Source: Oceanicaulis sp.
Lineage (GTDB): Bacteria > Pseudomonadota > Alphaproteobacteria > Caulobacterales > Maricaulaceae
Assembly (NCBI GenBank): GCA_022565365.1
Contig: JAIUMW010000003.1
Span: forward strand, 1 to 43,700
Direction of reading: 5' to 3'
DNA length: 43,700 bases
The position numbers and the translations under genes were made by a program. The notes beneath the pieces were generated by a model. It searched no databases, had not been told where the DNA came from, and worked only from the letters and a program-made list of their open reading frames with translations. Of the stretch, positions 29,334 to 38,071 are shown piece after piece (position 1 is the stretch's first letter; every line of letters begins with the position of its first letter).

Positions 29334-31082
29334 ATGGCAGGCAGCGCATTCATCGCATGGACGGGCGCCGCCATGCTGGCCGCAGCCAGCGCCCCGCCGG
29401 CCGGACCACACCTGCAGGGTGACGCCTATCTCGATGCCCGCGGCGCACCGCTTGCAGCCTTGTCCGACACGGTCTGGACCCGCACCCGTACGCCGCTGAC
29501 CGGCGGGGCCGCCTCAACCAGCGTCGAGGTCGCGGCGCGTTTCGGGACCGACTGGGCCGGCTGGCGCACTGCAGGCGGCGCGGAATCACTGGCCGACTGG
29601 CGCACGCGGCGCCTGATCACCCTCACCGCTGATGGCCAAACCCTGACCAATACCAGCCTGTATGGCGAGACCCGCCGGCGGCTCGACACCTATGTGGCCC
29701 TGTCGGGCGCAGGCGCGCTCGAGGAGATCGCCTTCGGCGCTGCGGGCGTCTTCCACCGCGTCTGGCTGGAAGCGGCCATGGGCATCGCCGCGACCGACGA
29801 CACGCTGAGCTTTGAAGACACCCCTGCCGGCTTTGATGCCCGGTTTGAAGATGAGCGCCTGTTTCGCGCCGATTTCGGCGGCACGGACGCCAGCTGGTGT
29901 CAGGCCGCGCCGCTGGACGGCGCGGCCGCGCGCTCTGCCCGGGGCTGGCTGCGCCATGCCGCGCCGGTCCATCCCGATGTGATGGCCAGGCTGGAAGGCG
30001 AGACGCGCTTCCCATGCGCCTTTGAGCTGACCGTCTACAGCCCGGAAAGCCCGCAAGGCCGGCGCGAGCGCTGGGTGATGACCCCGGCGCCGGACGCCGA
30101 ACCGGCAGACGACGCTGAAGCCGCTGAAGAAACGGCGCAAGCCAGCGCGCCGCCCGAAGCGCCGGCCCGGGACGCTGCGCCCACCATCGCCGAGCTGCTG
30201 GCCATGTTCGACGAAGCCGGAGAGGACGGCGTGGACGCCGAGCTGGTGATGCGCGCCCTGTCTGCCTCAGGCGAGAGCAGTACAAGCGCGGCCACACCAA
30301 CGGACACACCATCCTCACCCGCGCGCACGCGGCATCAGGCCGACGCCAGCGGCCCGCTGGGCCTGCGCCTGCCGCTCAGCGTGCAAGGCGACCGGCTGGC
30401 CCTTGAAGGGGACGAATATCTGGAACCCGCCGGCGCCGCGGCGCTGGCGGCCGTGACCGCTCTGGCAAGCCGCGCCCCGGATCACGCCGACTTCTACGAA
30501 GCCTTCGAGACCGCGCGCAGCACGGGCCAGCTCGCTGAAGCGCTGCTCATCAGCGTGCAGGAAACCCATCATTTCGGACCGTGCCCGGAAGACGCCATGG
30601 TGGGTAGCGCACGCCTGACCTGCGCCCTGGTTCGGGATCTGTCGCGCAGCGGCATCGGCAATGCCCGCTTCGAGCGCGCGGCCCGCGGCCTCGACGCCTC
30701 GCTGGAAGGCGCCCATCGCTCGGCGGTGGAATCGCTGTCGCTGTTTATCGACGGCGGCGCATATTCAGCGCCGGCGGCCCAGCTACTCACCGCCAGCGCG
30801 CTGATCGGCTGGGGGGCGGACGGCCTCGCCGCCCGGCCCGATCTCGACCCGGCGGGTCTGTTGCTGGAATCCATTGAAGCTGATCCGTTCGCGCCGGAAG
30901 CCTACTGGCGCCTCGGCCAGCGCTTCATGGAGGCCGGCTCGGCGGAGACCGCCTGGACGCTGTTCGATCTGGGCCGCAACCTGCCGGGCCGCGAGCCTGG
31001 GCCGGGCCTGATACAGGTGGACACGATCGAGGCGCGTCTGGCCGAGCTGGCCCCGCACTGGCTGCCGCCGCGGGCTGAATGA
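29334..31082 (+). CDS. Secreted/periplasmic hypothetical protein
   Basis: 582 aa, N-terminal signal-like segment, A/E-rich linker in the middle, helical C-terminus; no family recognised. Confidence 0.7.
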   Translation: MAGSAFIAWTGAAMLAAASAPPAGPHLQGDAYLDARGAPLAALSDTVWTRTRTPLTGGAASTSVEVAARFGTDWAGWRTAGGAESLADWRTRRLITLTADGQTLTNTSLYGETRRRLDTYVALSGAGALEEIAFGAAGVFHRVWLEAAMGIAATDDTLSFEDTPAGFDARFEDERLFRADFGGTDASWCQAAPLDGAAARSARGWLRHAAPVHPDVMARLEGETRFPCAFELTVYSPESPQGRRERWVMTPAPDAEPADDAEAAEETAQASAPPEAPARDAAPTIAELLAMFDEAGEDGVDAELVMRALSASGESSTSAATPTDTPSSPARTRHQADASGPLGLRLPLSVQGDRLALEGDEYLEPAGAAALAAVTALASRAPDHADFYEAFETARSTGQLAEALLISVQETHHFGPCPEDAMVGSARLTCALVRDLSRSGIGNARFERAARGLDASLEGAHRSAVESLSLFIDGGAYSAPAAQLLTASALIGWGADGLAARPDLDPAGLLLESIEADPFAPEAYWRLGQRFMEAGSAETAWTLFDLGRNLPGREPGPGLIQVDTIEARLAELAPHWLPPRAE

Positions 31083-31168
31083 CACGCCCCGTCCGGCGGG
31101 CGCGGTCATGTTTTGCTAACCGTGTCTTTTGACCGGGTATTAAGCGCGCTCAGCTAAGACTGCGCGCC

Positions 31169-31720
31169 ATGAGCACCCGTGTGCGTCAACCGGCGGGCCG
31201 CCGCCATTCTCTGACCCTGCGCTTTATCAAGGCGCGCGAGGGCGCAACCGCTGTCGAGTTCGCGCTGATCGCCGGTCCGTTCTTCCTGTTGCTCATGGGC
31301 CTGATCGAGATCGCCCTGTTTTTCTTCGCCTCCACCATGATCGAAACCGCCACCACCGAAGCCGCGCGCGATATCCGCACCGGCGAAGTGCTGGTGTCTG
31401 GCGATGGGCCTGAAGAGTTCCGCAACCGCATCTGCGCGCGCGCCGGCAGGATACTCGACTGCGCCCGCATCCAGGTGGATGTGCGCCGGGTCGACAGTTT
31501 CGGCGCCGCCGAGCTCGGCGCTCAGGTTAATGAGGGCGGTCTGGACAGCAGCGGCTTCGGCTTTGAGCCGGGCGGGCCGGGCGAGATTGTCGTGGTGCGC
31601 GCCGTCTATGAGTGGCCGCTGATCGCGCCGGGCCAGTTCAACGGCCTGGCCAATCTGCCCGGCAACAAGCGGCTGATCATCGCCTCGGCCGCCTTCCGCA
31701 ATGAACAGTTCGAGATTTGA
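31169..31720 (+). CDS. TadE-like pseudopilin
   Basis: REGATAVEFALIAGPFFLLLMGLIEIALFFFASTMIETATTEAARDIRTG. Confidence 0.9.
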   Translation: MSTRVRQPAGRRHSLTLRFIKAREGATAVEFALIAGPFFLLLMGLIEIALFFFASTMIETATTEAARDIRTGEVLVSGDGPEEFRNRICARAGRILDCARIQVDVRRVDSFGAAELGAQVNEGGLDSSGFGFEPGGPGEIVVVRAVYEWPLIAPGQFNGLANLPGNKRLIIASAAFRNEQFEI

Positions 31721-32438
31721 TCCGATGATCGCGCGTTTGGCCCGCATCCTGTCCCTCGCCCGCTTCACCCGCGACGAGCGCGGCGTGTCGGCGGTGGAGT
31801 TTGCGCTGATCGCACCGATCCTGATCGTGATGTATCTGGGCGCCGCCCAGCTGAGCATGGCGCTGAGCGCCGACCGCAAAGTGTCCAATGCGGCGCTGGT
31901 TGTGGCTGACCTCACGGCCCAGCGCGATACGGTCAACAATGCCGAGATCGCTGACTATTTCGCCGCCGGACGCGCCATGGCCGCGCCCCTCAATGGCGCC
32001 AATCTGGCCTTGCGCGTGTCCTCAGTGCGCATGCATGAGGATGGCGAGATTTTCCTGGCCTGGAGCCAGGCCGACGGCATGGCGCCCGCCGCCGCTGCGC
32101 CCGCCCTGCCCGCCGGCCTGCTGGTCCCGGGCGGATCAGTGATCGTGGTGGACGCTGAAATGCCGTTCACCACATCATTCGGCGATCTGTTTGGCGAGCC
32201 GGTCACCTTGCGCGATTCCGCGCTGCTGCGTCCGCGCCGCTCAGGGCATGTCAACAATGCCAGCGAGCCTAATGGCGGGCTGGAAGCGCCGCCCGTGGAG
32301 CTGGTCCCGGAGCCGGAGCCAGAGCCGGAACCAGAGCCGGAACCGGAGCCCGAACCGGAGCCCGAGCCTGCACCGCCGCCACCAACCGCGCCGCCGCCCA
32401 GCTGCTCTTGGCTCGCACGTCTGTTCGGTCTGTGCTGA
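31701..32438 (+). CDS. TadE/TadG-like pilus protein with C-terminal (EP)n repeat
   Basis: DERGVSAVEFALIAPILIVMYLGAAQLSMALSADRKVSNAALVVADL; C-term EPEPEP...APPPPTAPPPSCSWLARLFGLC; start may be 31725. Confidence 0.85.
   Translation: MNSSRFDPMIARLARILSLARFTRDERGVSAVEFALIAPILIVMYLGAAQLSMALSADRKVSNAALVVADLTAQRDTVNNAEIADYFAAGRAMAAPLNGANLALRVSSVRMHEDGEIFLAWSQADGMAPAAAAPALPAGLLVPGGSVIVVDAEMPFTTSFGDLFGEPVTLRDSALLRPRRSGHVNNASEPNGGLEAPPVELVPEPEPEPEPEPEPEPEPEPEPAPPPPTAPPPSCSWLARLFGLC
32307..32369 (+). repeat. Hexanucleotide-type tandem repeat encoding P(EP)10
   Basis: ccg gag ccg gag cca gag ccg gaa cca gag ... gag cct. Confidence 0.9.
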
Positions 32439-32459
32439 CCGGGCGCCGCAACGCCAAGC

Positions 32460-32957
32460 CTAGAGACTGAAAGTCGGCGACCAGCGGATAAACGTGGCCA
32501 GCATCAGGCTGAGCATGGCGCCCACGGTCAGCAAAAGCCGCAGCGGCAGATACCAGCCGGGGAAGGTGGCGCCGCGCACCGCCGCGCGGTCCCACAGATA
32601 TTGCAGCGCAAATCCGAAGATCAGCACGCCCCAGCCCGCCAGCTCCAGATCCAGCGGCAGGCCGGGCCGCGCCCAGACCTGCATCAGCACCGCCAGCCAG
32701 CCGGCCAGCGCCACGCTCACCGCCAGGATCAGCACGCCGGGACGGGGCGCATCGGCGCGGATGACAAGTTCCGCCGCCCAGCGCCCGCCAGCCAGGAAGG
32801 ACAGGATGACGGCGGCATAGACGGGCAGCGCGTTGGCCGCCTGCAGGGCGATTTGTCCGCCCAGCGCCAGCCCCAGCGCGCCGCCCACAAAGGGAACGAG
32901 CCCGGCGAAGCCGAGCACAACGGGCAGAAGCGGGGCGTCACTGAGGCGTTTCATCAT
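32460..32957 (-). CDS. DUF3429 family membrane protein
   Basis: 165 aa; PVVLGFAGLVPFVGGALGLAL...YAAVILSFLAGGRWAAEL...YLPLRLLLTVGAMLSLMLATF. Confidence 0.8.
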   Translation of the reverse strand: MMKRLSDAPLLPVVLGFAGLVPFVGGALGLALGGQIALQAANALPVYAAVILSFLAGGRWAAELVIRADAPRPGVLILAVSVALAGWLAVLMQVWARPGLPLDLELAGWGVLIFGFALQYLWDRAAVRGATFPGWYLPLRLLLTVGAMLSLMLATFIRWSPTFSL

Positions 32958-32972
32958 GGCCCTCCCGGGCGA

Positions 32973-33797
32973 TCAGGTGCGGCGCATCACGAACGCGGCC
33001 AGCCATCCGGCGAACACCGCGAACAGGACGGACAACAGGCCATAGGCGACCGGGCGCTCATGGGCAAGATCGTAGATGGCCCGCTCGGTCCCGCCCTTGA
33101 CCACCTCCAGCGAGGTGCGCCGCACGGCGATGGGCAACCCGTCTCGGAACAGATAGACGTCGGCGTCATACACGCCGGTGGGCGTGGCCGGCGGCAGTAC
33201 GACCCGGGCGCGGAACAGGCCGGCCTCGAGTATCTCCACCCCGCCTGGCGCCTCCACATAGAGCGCGTCGCGCGCCTTGTTGCGCACCAGGGCGGCGCGG
33301 TAATCGACGATCGCCGCGCCGATATCGGACACCACCACGCCCGCGACGCCGAAGCGGGTCTCGATGCGCTCGCTCTCCGGCGCTGACAGGCGGACATGCT
33401 CCATGCCGATACGGTTGCGGCGCAGCGCCGAGAAGGTGGCGAACTCCGCCCGCGGCCGGGTGGAGGCCACGGCGTAATAGCCCGCCACCTCTTCAAAAAC
33501 CACCGGATCGGCATTGACCCAGACGCCCAGCACGCGCTGGCGGCGCATCACCCGCAGATCACGCACCGGCCCGCGGATCACCACCGCGATGTCATCGCCT
33601 TCGGTAAGGCCCACTGCCGCGCCGTAGAGCACCATTTCCGCGCCGGCGAAATTGGAGCGGATCTCCACCACATCCTCGGTCAGCGCCGCGGCGATCTGGG
33701 GCTCGGGCGCGGGTGTTTCGGCCTGCGCGCGCGCGGGCGCGCCCGCCCCGGCCAGCCCCGCCGCCAGCATCGCGATCAGACAGAGCCGCGCGGTCAT
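32973..33797 (-). CDS. TIGR02186 family protein
   Basis: 274 aa; ALTEDVVEIRSNFAGAEMVLYGAA...DIAVVIRGPVRDLRVMRRQRVLGVWVNADPVVFEEVAGYYAVASTRP; normally next to TauE/SafE permeases. Confidence 0.85.
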   Translation of the reverse strand: MTARLCLIAMLAAGLAGAGAPARAQAETPAPEPQIAAALTEDVVEIRSNFAGAEMVLYGAAVGLTEGDDIAVVIRGPVRDLRVMRRQRVLGVWVNADPVVFEEVAGYYAVASTRPRAEFATFSALRRNRIGMEHVRLSAPESERIETRFGVAGVVVSDIGAAIVDYRAALVRNKARDALYVEAPGGVEILEAGLFRARVVLPPATPTGVYDADVYLFRDGLPIAVRRTSLEVVKGGTERAIYDLAHERPVAYGLLSVLFAVFAGWLAAFVMRRT

Positions 33798-34720
33798 GGC
33801 AGCCCCCTGAGCTCAATCAGCACATAGAGATCGGCGGGCTCCGCCGTGAGGTCCCAGGCCAGCTTGAGGCACACCGCCACCACGATCAGCGCCAGCCCTG
33901 CCCGCAATTACTCGGCCCGCACTTTCGCGACATAACGCGCGCCGATCTGGGCGCCGACCACGCCGCCCACGATCAGGATGGCGGCCAGAACGATGTCCAC
34001 CGTCTGGTTCTGGGCCGCGTGCAACACGGTGGTGAGCGCGGTCACAAACAGGATCTGGAACAGCGAGGTGCCGATGACGACATTGGTGGGCATGCGCAAG
34101 AGATAGATCATGGCCGGCACGGCGATAAAGCCGCCGCCCACCCCCATCAGCGCCGCCATCACCCCGACCAGAAAGCCCAGCGCCAGCGGCGGGATCACAC
34201 TCATATAGAGACCCGACACCGCAAAGCGGGTCTTGAACGGCAGGGCGTCGATCACGGTGCGCTTGCGCCGGGCGGGGCGGCGCGGGGCGGTGTTGCGCGA
34301 GCGGCGCACGATGGCCCCGATGCTTTCATAGAGCATCAGCGAGCCGATCACGCCCAGGAACCCGACATAGCAAAGCGCAATCACCAGATCGATCTGGCCG
34401 GTGGCCTGCAACAGCGCGAAAATCTGCACGCCCGCCACTGACCCCACCGCGCCGCCCGCGATGAGGATGAGGCCCATCTTGATGTCCAGCGAACGCCGGC
34501 GGAAATGCGCGATCGCACCAGACATGGACGAGGCGACGATCTGGTTGATCTGGGTGGACACCGCCACAGCGGGCGGCACGCCCATGAACATCAGGATCGG
34601 GGTCATCAGAAACCCCCCGCCCACGCCGAACAGCCCCGACAGGAAACCCACGCCAAGACCCAGGGCAAGCAGGACGAAGAGGTTCAGTGAGACTTCCGCG
34701 ATCGGCAGGTAGATCAGCAC
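33794..34720 (-). pseudogene. TauE/SafE (TSUP) family permease with one in-frame TAA at 33908-33910 before the last TM helix
   Basis: ORF 33908..34720 (GFLSGLFGVGGGFLMTPILMF); beyond the TAA the same frame reads LRAGLALIVVAVCLKLAWDLTAEPADLYVLIELRGLP and stops in an ATGA overlap with the next gene. Confidence 0.85.
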
Positions 34721-34724
34721 GGCC

Positions 34725-37700
34725 CTAGCCGGCCGCTTGCCAGGGCTGGCGCGGATAGCGGCCCTGGGCGCGCGGGTCGGCGGGGCGGGGCGTAAAACTC
34801 TCAGCCACGGAATCCGCTGCGGCGCGTTGCTCCGGGCTCAGCTCGCGGCGCAGCGTGGTGGCGCGCGCCCCGGCGTCTTCATCACCCGCCCCGGCCGCGA
34901 TGCGCAGCCAGGCATAGGCGTCGGCCGGGCTTTGCGGCACGCCGAAGCCTTCCTGGAACAGGAGGGCGATATTGAACTGGCTGTCGCGATTGCCGTGCAG
35001 GGCCGCCTGCTGGAACCAGCGCGCCGCCGCGGCCTGGTTGTCCGGCGTGTCGTCCGCGGCGATGAACAGACCGCCCGCTTCAAACATCGCCAGCACATTG
35101 CCGGCCTCCGCTGCGCGCACCATCCACAGACGGGCGGCATCCGGGTCGGCGGTGACGCCCTGACCGCGCTGTAGCATGCCGGCATAGCGGCGCATGGCGT
35201 CGGGCACGCCCTGCTCGGCGGCGCGGCGCATCAGGGCGGCGCCGTCCCCCAGCGCGCCGGCGTCCATCCGCTCCAGCGCCAGCTGATAACGCGCCACCGG
35301 ATCGCCCTCTGCGGCAGCGCGCTCCAGCGTCATCGGCTCGGCGGGCGTGGGGGCGGGCGCAGGGGTGGGCGCCGGCGTTTCGGCGCGCGGCTCGGGGCGC
35401 GGCTCGGGCTGAACGGGCACGGGATCGGCGCGCTGGACGGGCGCCGGCTCGGGCAGAGCCGGGGCCGGCTCGGGATCGGTCGCGGCTGGCGTCTGACCGG
35501 CGGCGTCGGCGCTGTCATCGCCGGACACAGCGCCGGCCACAGCCGCTGACGGTTCGGCGATGCGCGGGCGCACGTCCGGTCCGCCCGCATCGGCGAACAG
35601 CGTGCTGAGTGTCTCGGACGGATCAGCAGCGGCGGTCTCAGGGCGGTCGCCGCCGTTCAGCGCCTCCATGGCCAGCATGGCGGCTGCGGCGGCGACAGCG
35701 GTGAAGCCCAGCACGCTGGCGGCCACCAGCATCAGGCGGGTGCGGCCCGAGCCCGGCTCGGGCGGCGGGGTCCAGTCAGCGCCGGTGGCGGGGTTGGCGC
35801 GCACGGTCTTGCGTGCGGCGGCCAGGAAATCGGCGTCGGCCGTCGCGCCCAGGCGCGCGGATCTGGGCAGCGGCGCGGGGGCGGGTTCGGGCGCATGCCG
35901 GGCCGCCTGCTCGGGCGCGCCATATTCACCCGCGGCGTAGTCCGCCTCGCCGAACGCGTCCGCCTCGGTTTCCGCCTCGACGGCGGAAAGCTCGAAACTG
36001 TCGATATCGCCCGCCGGGTCCTGCAGGCCCGGCGCCTGGGGCAGCGGCGCATCGAAATCGACGGACGCCGACGCGGTCTCGAATGTGTCCAACGCCGCTG
36101 CGCGGGACGGGCGCGCGGCTTCGGCCTGATCGTCATCGCCGCCATCATCGCCGCCGCCACCGCCGCGACGGGGGGCAGAAGCATCAGAGGAGGGCGTTTC
36201 GACCGGCGGCGCTTTGTCGTCGCCACGCCGCTCGATGGTCTCCAGACGCTCGGCCAGCGCCGTCATGGCGCGCTGGACCGGCGACAGCACCTCGGCGGTT
36301 TCACTGCGCGCCTGGTCGAGGCGCTTGTGAACACCATCCATGGCGTCGGTGATGCGTTGGGCGGTGCGTTCCTCGGAAGCGCGGATACGCGCGTCCAGAT
36401 CCGCTTCCGGCTGGCGCACACGCGCCTGTTCGATGCGTTCGACTACCTGGGCCATGCGCTCGCCTGCCGCTTCGACCGCCTGGGCCGAGCGCTCCTCGGC
36501 CTTCTGCACCCGCTCGGACAGGGTTTCGCCCAGCCGGGCGACTTCTTCGCCGATCCGGCGGACAGCAGCGGTGTTTTCGGCCCGCACCGTGTCGAGCCTG
36601 TTTTCAAGTCCGGTCTGGTCTTCGCGGGACCGGCGCGCGCGCTCGGTCTCGCTGACGCGATGTTCAATGCGCTGCTCGGCCGCCTCGATACGCCGGTCGA
36701 CGGCGCGCGACACCCGCCCGACCTCGTGGGCGATGCGGTTGAGCGCCTCTGACTGGCGCGCCTCGGCGGCTGACAGGCGGCCCTCCGCCGCCTCCAGCGC
36801 CCGCTCGAGGCGGCCCGTACCAGCGCCGGCCCCGTCCAGCGAGGCGATCTGGCGCGCGCAATCCTCGCGGGTCTCGCGAATGATGGCGGCCAGCTCCCGG
36901 CCCAGCACTTCAAAACGGCGATTGATCTCGTCGGCGCCCACGGACGAACCCTGGCGCGCCTCCAGCTCACGCAGCCGCGCATCCAGCGCCTGCTGCGATC
37001 CGGCCAGCGCGTCGGCGGCCTGATGGGTGGCGTTTTCAGCGGCGATGATGCGGCTCTGCAGGCGGCGCGCAATGTCCTCGACGCCGCGCATGGTCTCGCC
37101 CACGCGCTGGGTCTGCGCCTCCACCTGATCACGCAGCGCCTGCTGGTCGCCGCGCAGGCGGGTTTCGGTCTCGTCCAGCCGCGCGCCCAGCGCCTTGGCG
37201 GCCCGCTCGGCGCCGTCGCGGCGGCGTTCGTCCTTGTGGGTGAGGTTGTCGAGCTCGGCGCGCACATCGCGCTCGGTCTCATAAAGGCGCGAGGCGAGCT
37301 TGCCGACGGTGGTCTCGACCGCTTTCAGGGCCGACGGATCAGCCCCGCCGCCCGGACCTGCGCGCTCCAGCCGGCGCAGGCGCTCCAGCAATTCGTCATG
37401 GCGGGCGCGGGTGCGCGCCAGCGCCTCTTCGACCTCGCCCTCGTCCGCGTCGCGGGATTCTTCCAGCGCCTCGAGCCGGCGCGACAGCGCCAGCACGGAC
37501 TGGTCCACGCCGGTCAGGGCGAGAGTGGAGCGTTGTTCGGCGGTTTCCAGCCGGTTGGTCAGGCGCGTGATGACCGCGCGCAACGCGTCATCATCCCCGT
37601 CATCGCCGCCGCCACCGCCAAATCCGGGATAGCCCGACAGGCGCTCATCCCAGTCAGGGGATCCGGCCTGGGGCCCGTCGTCCAGAATAACGCGATTGAG

Positions 37701-37802
37701 CCAGTCGCCCAGAGTCATGCCTTCCCGGCGCGCCGCCGTCTTGGCGATCGCGCGGGCGCGAGGGTCGATGCCCTTCACACTCCAAGGCGCCCCGGACGGC
37801 AT
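34725..37802 (-). CDS. podJ: PodJ-like polar localization factor, coiled coil + TM + SEL1 repeats
   Basis: 1025 aa; N-term PWSVKGIDPRARAIAKTAARREGMTLGDWLNRVI, long coiled coil, TM near LMLVAASVLGFTAVAAAAAML, C-terminal SEL1 repeats. Confidence 0.82.
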   Translation of the reverse strand: MPSGAPWSVKGIDPRARAIAKTAARREGMTLGDWLNRVILDDGPQAGSPDWDERLSGYPGFGGGGGDDGDDDALRAVITRLTNRLETAEQRSTLALTGVDQSVLALSRRLEALEESRDADEGEVEEALARTRARHDELLERLRRLERAGPGGGADPSALKAVETTVGKLASRLYETERDVRAELDNLTHKDERRRDGAERAAKALGARLDETETRLRGDQQALRDQVEAQTQRVGETMRGVEDIARRLQSRIIAAENATHQAADALAGSQQALDARLRELEARQGSSVGADEINRRFEVLGRELAAIIRETREDCARQIASLDGAGAGTGRLERALEAAEGRLSAAEARQSEALNRIAHEVGRVSRAVDRRIEAAEQRIEHRVSETERARRSREDQTGLENRLDTVRAENTAAVRRIGEEVARLGETLSERVQKAEERSAQAVEAAGERMAQVVERIEQARVRQPEADLDARIRASEERTAQRITDAMDGVHKRLDQARSETAEVLSPVQRAMTALAERLETIERRGDDKAPPVETPSSDASAPRRGGGGGDDGGDDDQAEAARPSRAAALDTFETASASVDFDAPLPQAPGLQDPAGDIDSFELSAVEAETEADAFGEADYAAGEYGAPEQAARHAPEPAPAPLPRSARLGATADADFLAAARKTVRANPATGADWTPPPEPGSGRTRLMLVAASVLGFTAVAAAAAMLAMEALNGGDRPETAAADPSETLSTLFADAGGPDVRPRIAEPSAAVAGAVSGDDSADAAGQTPAATDPEPAPALPEPAPVQRADPVPVQPEPRPEPRAETPAPTPAPAPTPAEPMTLERAAAEGDPVARYQLALERMDAGALGDGAALMRRAAEQGVPDAMRRYAGMLQRGQGVTADPDAARLWMVRAAEAGNVLAMFEAGGLFIAADDTPDNQAAAARWFQQAALHGNRDSQFNIALLFQEGFGVPQSPADAYAWLRIAAGAGDEDAGARATTLRRELSPEQRAAADSVAESFTPRPADPRAQGRYPRQPWQAAG

Positions 37803-38011
37803 GCCGAATCATCTCCCAAAAGCCTTCGCTGACCGTATCTGACCCGTTAATATTGTGTAAACCAGATGCAGGACCGCAATATCTGGTATCCACAACGAAT
37901 CACGATGTATCAGCCGCAGCGAGCACCATTGCCGGGTTAACAAAAGCGGGCGTTGCGGTTAACGCCGCGTAAAACTGTGTAAACATCCGTCACAGCCCGC
38001 ACAGCGCCATG

Positions 38012-38043
38012 CAAAACGGGGCGCCCCGAAAGGGACGCCCCGT
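38012..38043 (-). terminator. Rho-independent terminator of thrS
   Basis: On the minus strand ACGGGGCG(T)CCC-TTTC-GGGG(C)GCCCCGT followed by TTTGC; one C.A mismatch. Confidence 0.75.
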
Positions 38044-38071
38044 CTGGCGGCGCTCACCAGAACCGGCAGGC

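Noticed and set aside
32307-32369. CRISPR-like repeat
   Set aside because: Short in-frame Pro-Glu coding repeat with no spacers.
9944-33910. Genome-wide reassignment of TAA/TAG to glutamine
   Set aside because: TAA and TAG are also normal terminators here (cpaC TAA at 474; TAG at 5385, 17399, 20540, 23659), where read-through would enter noncoding or out-of-frame sequence.
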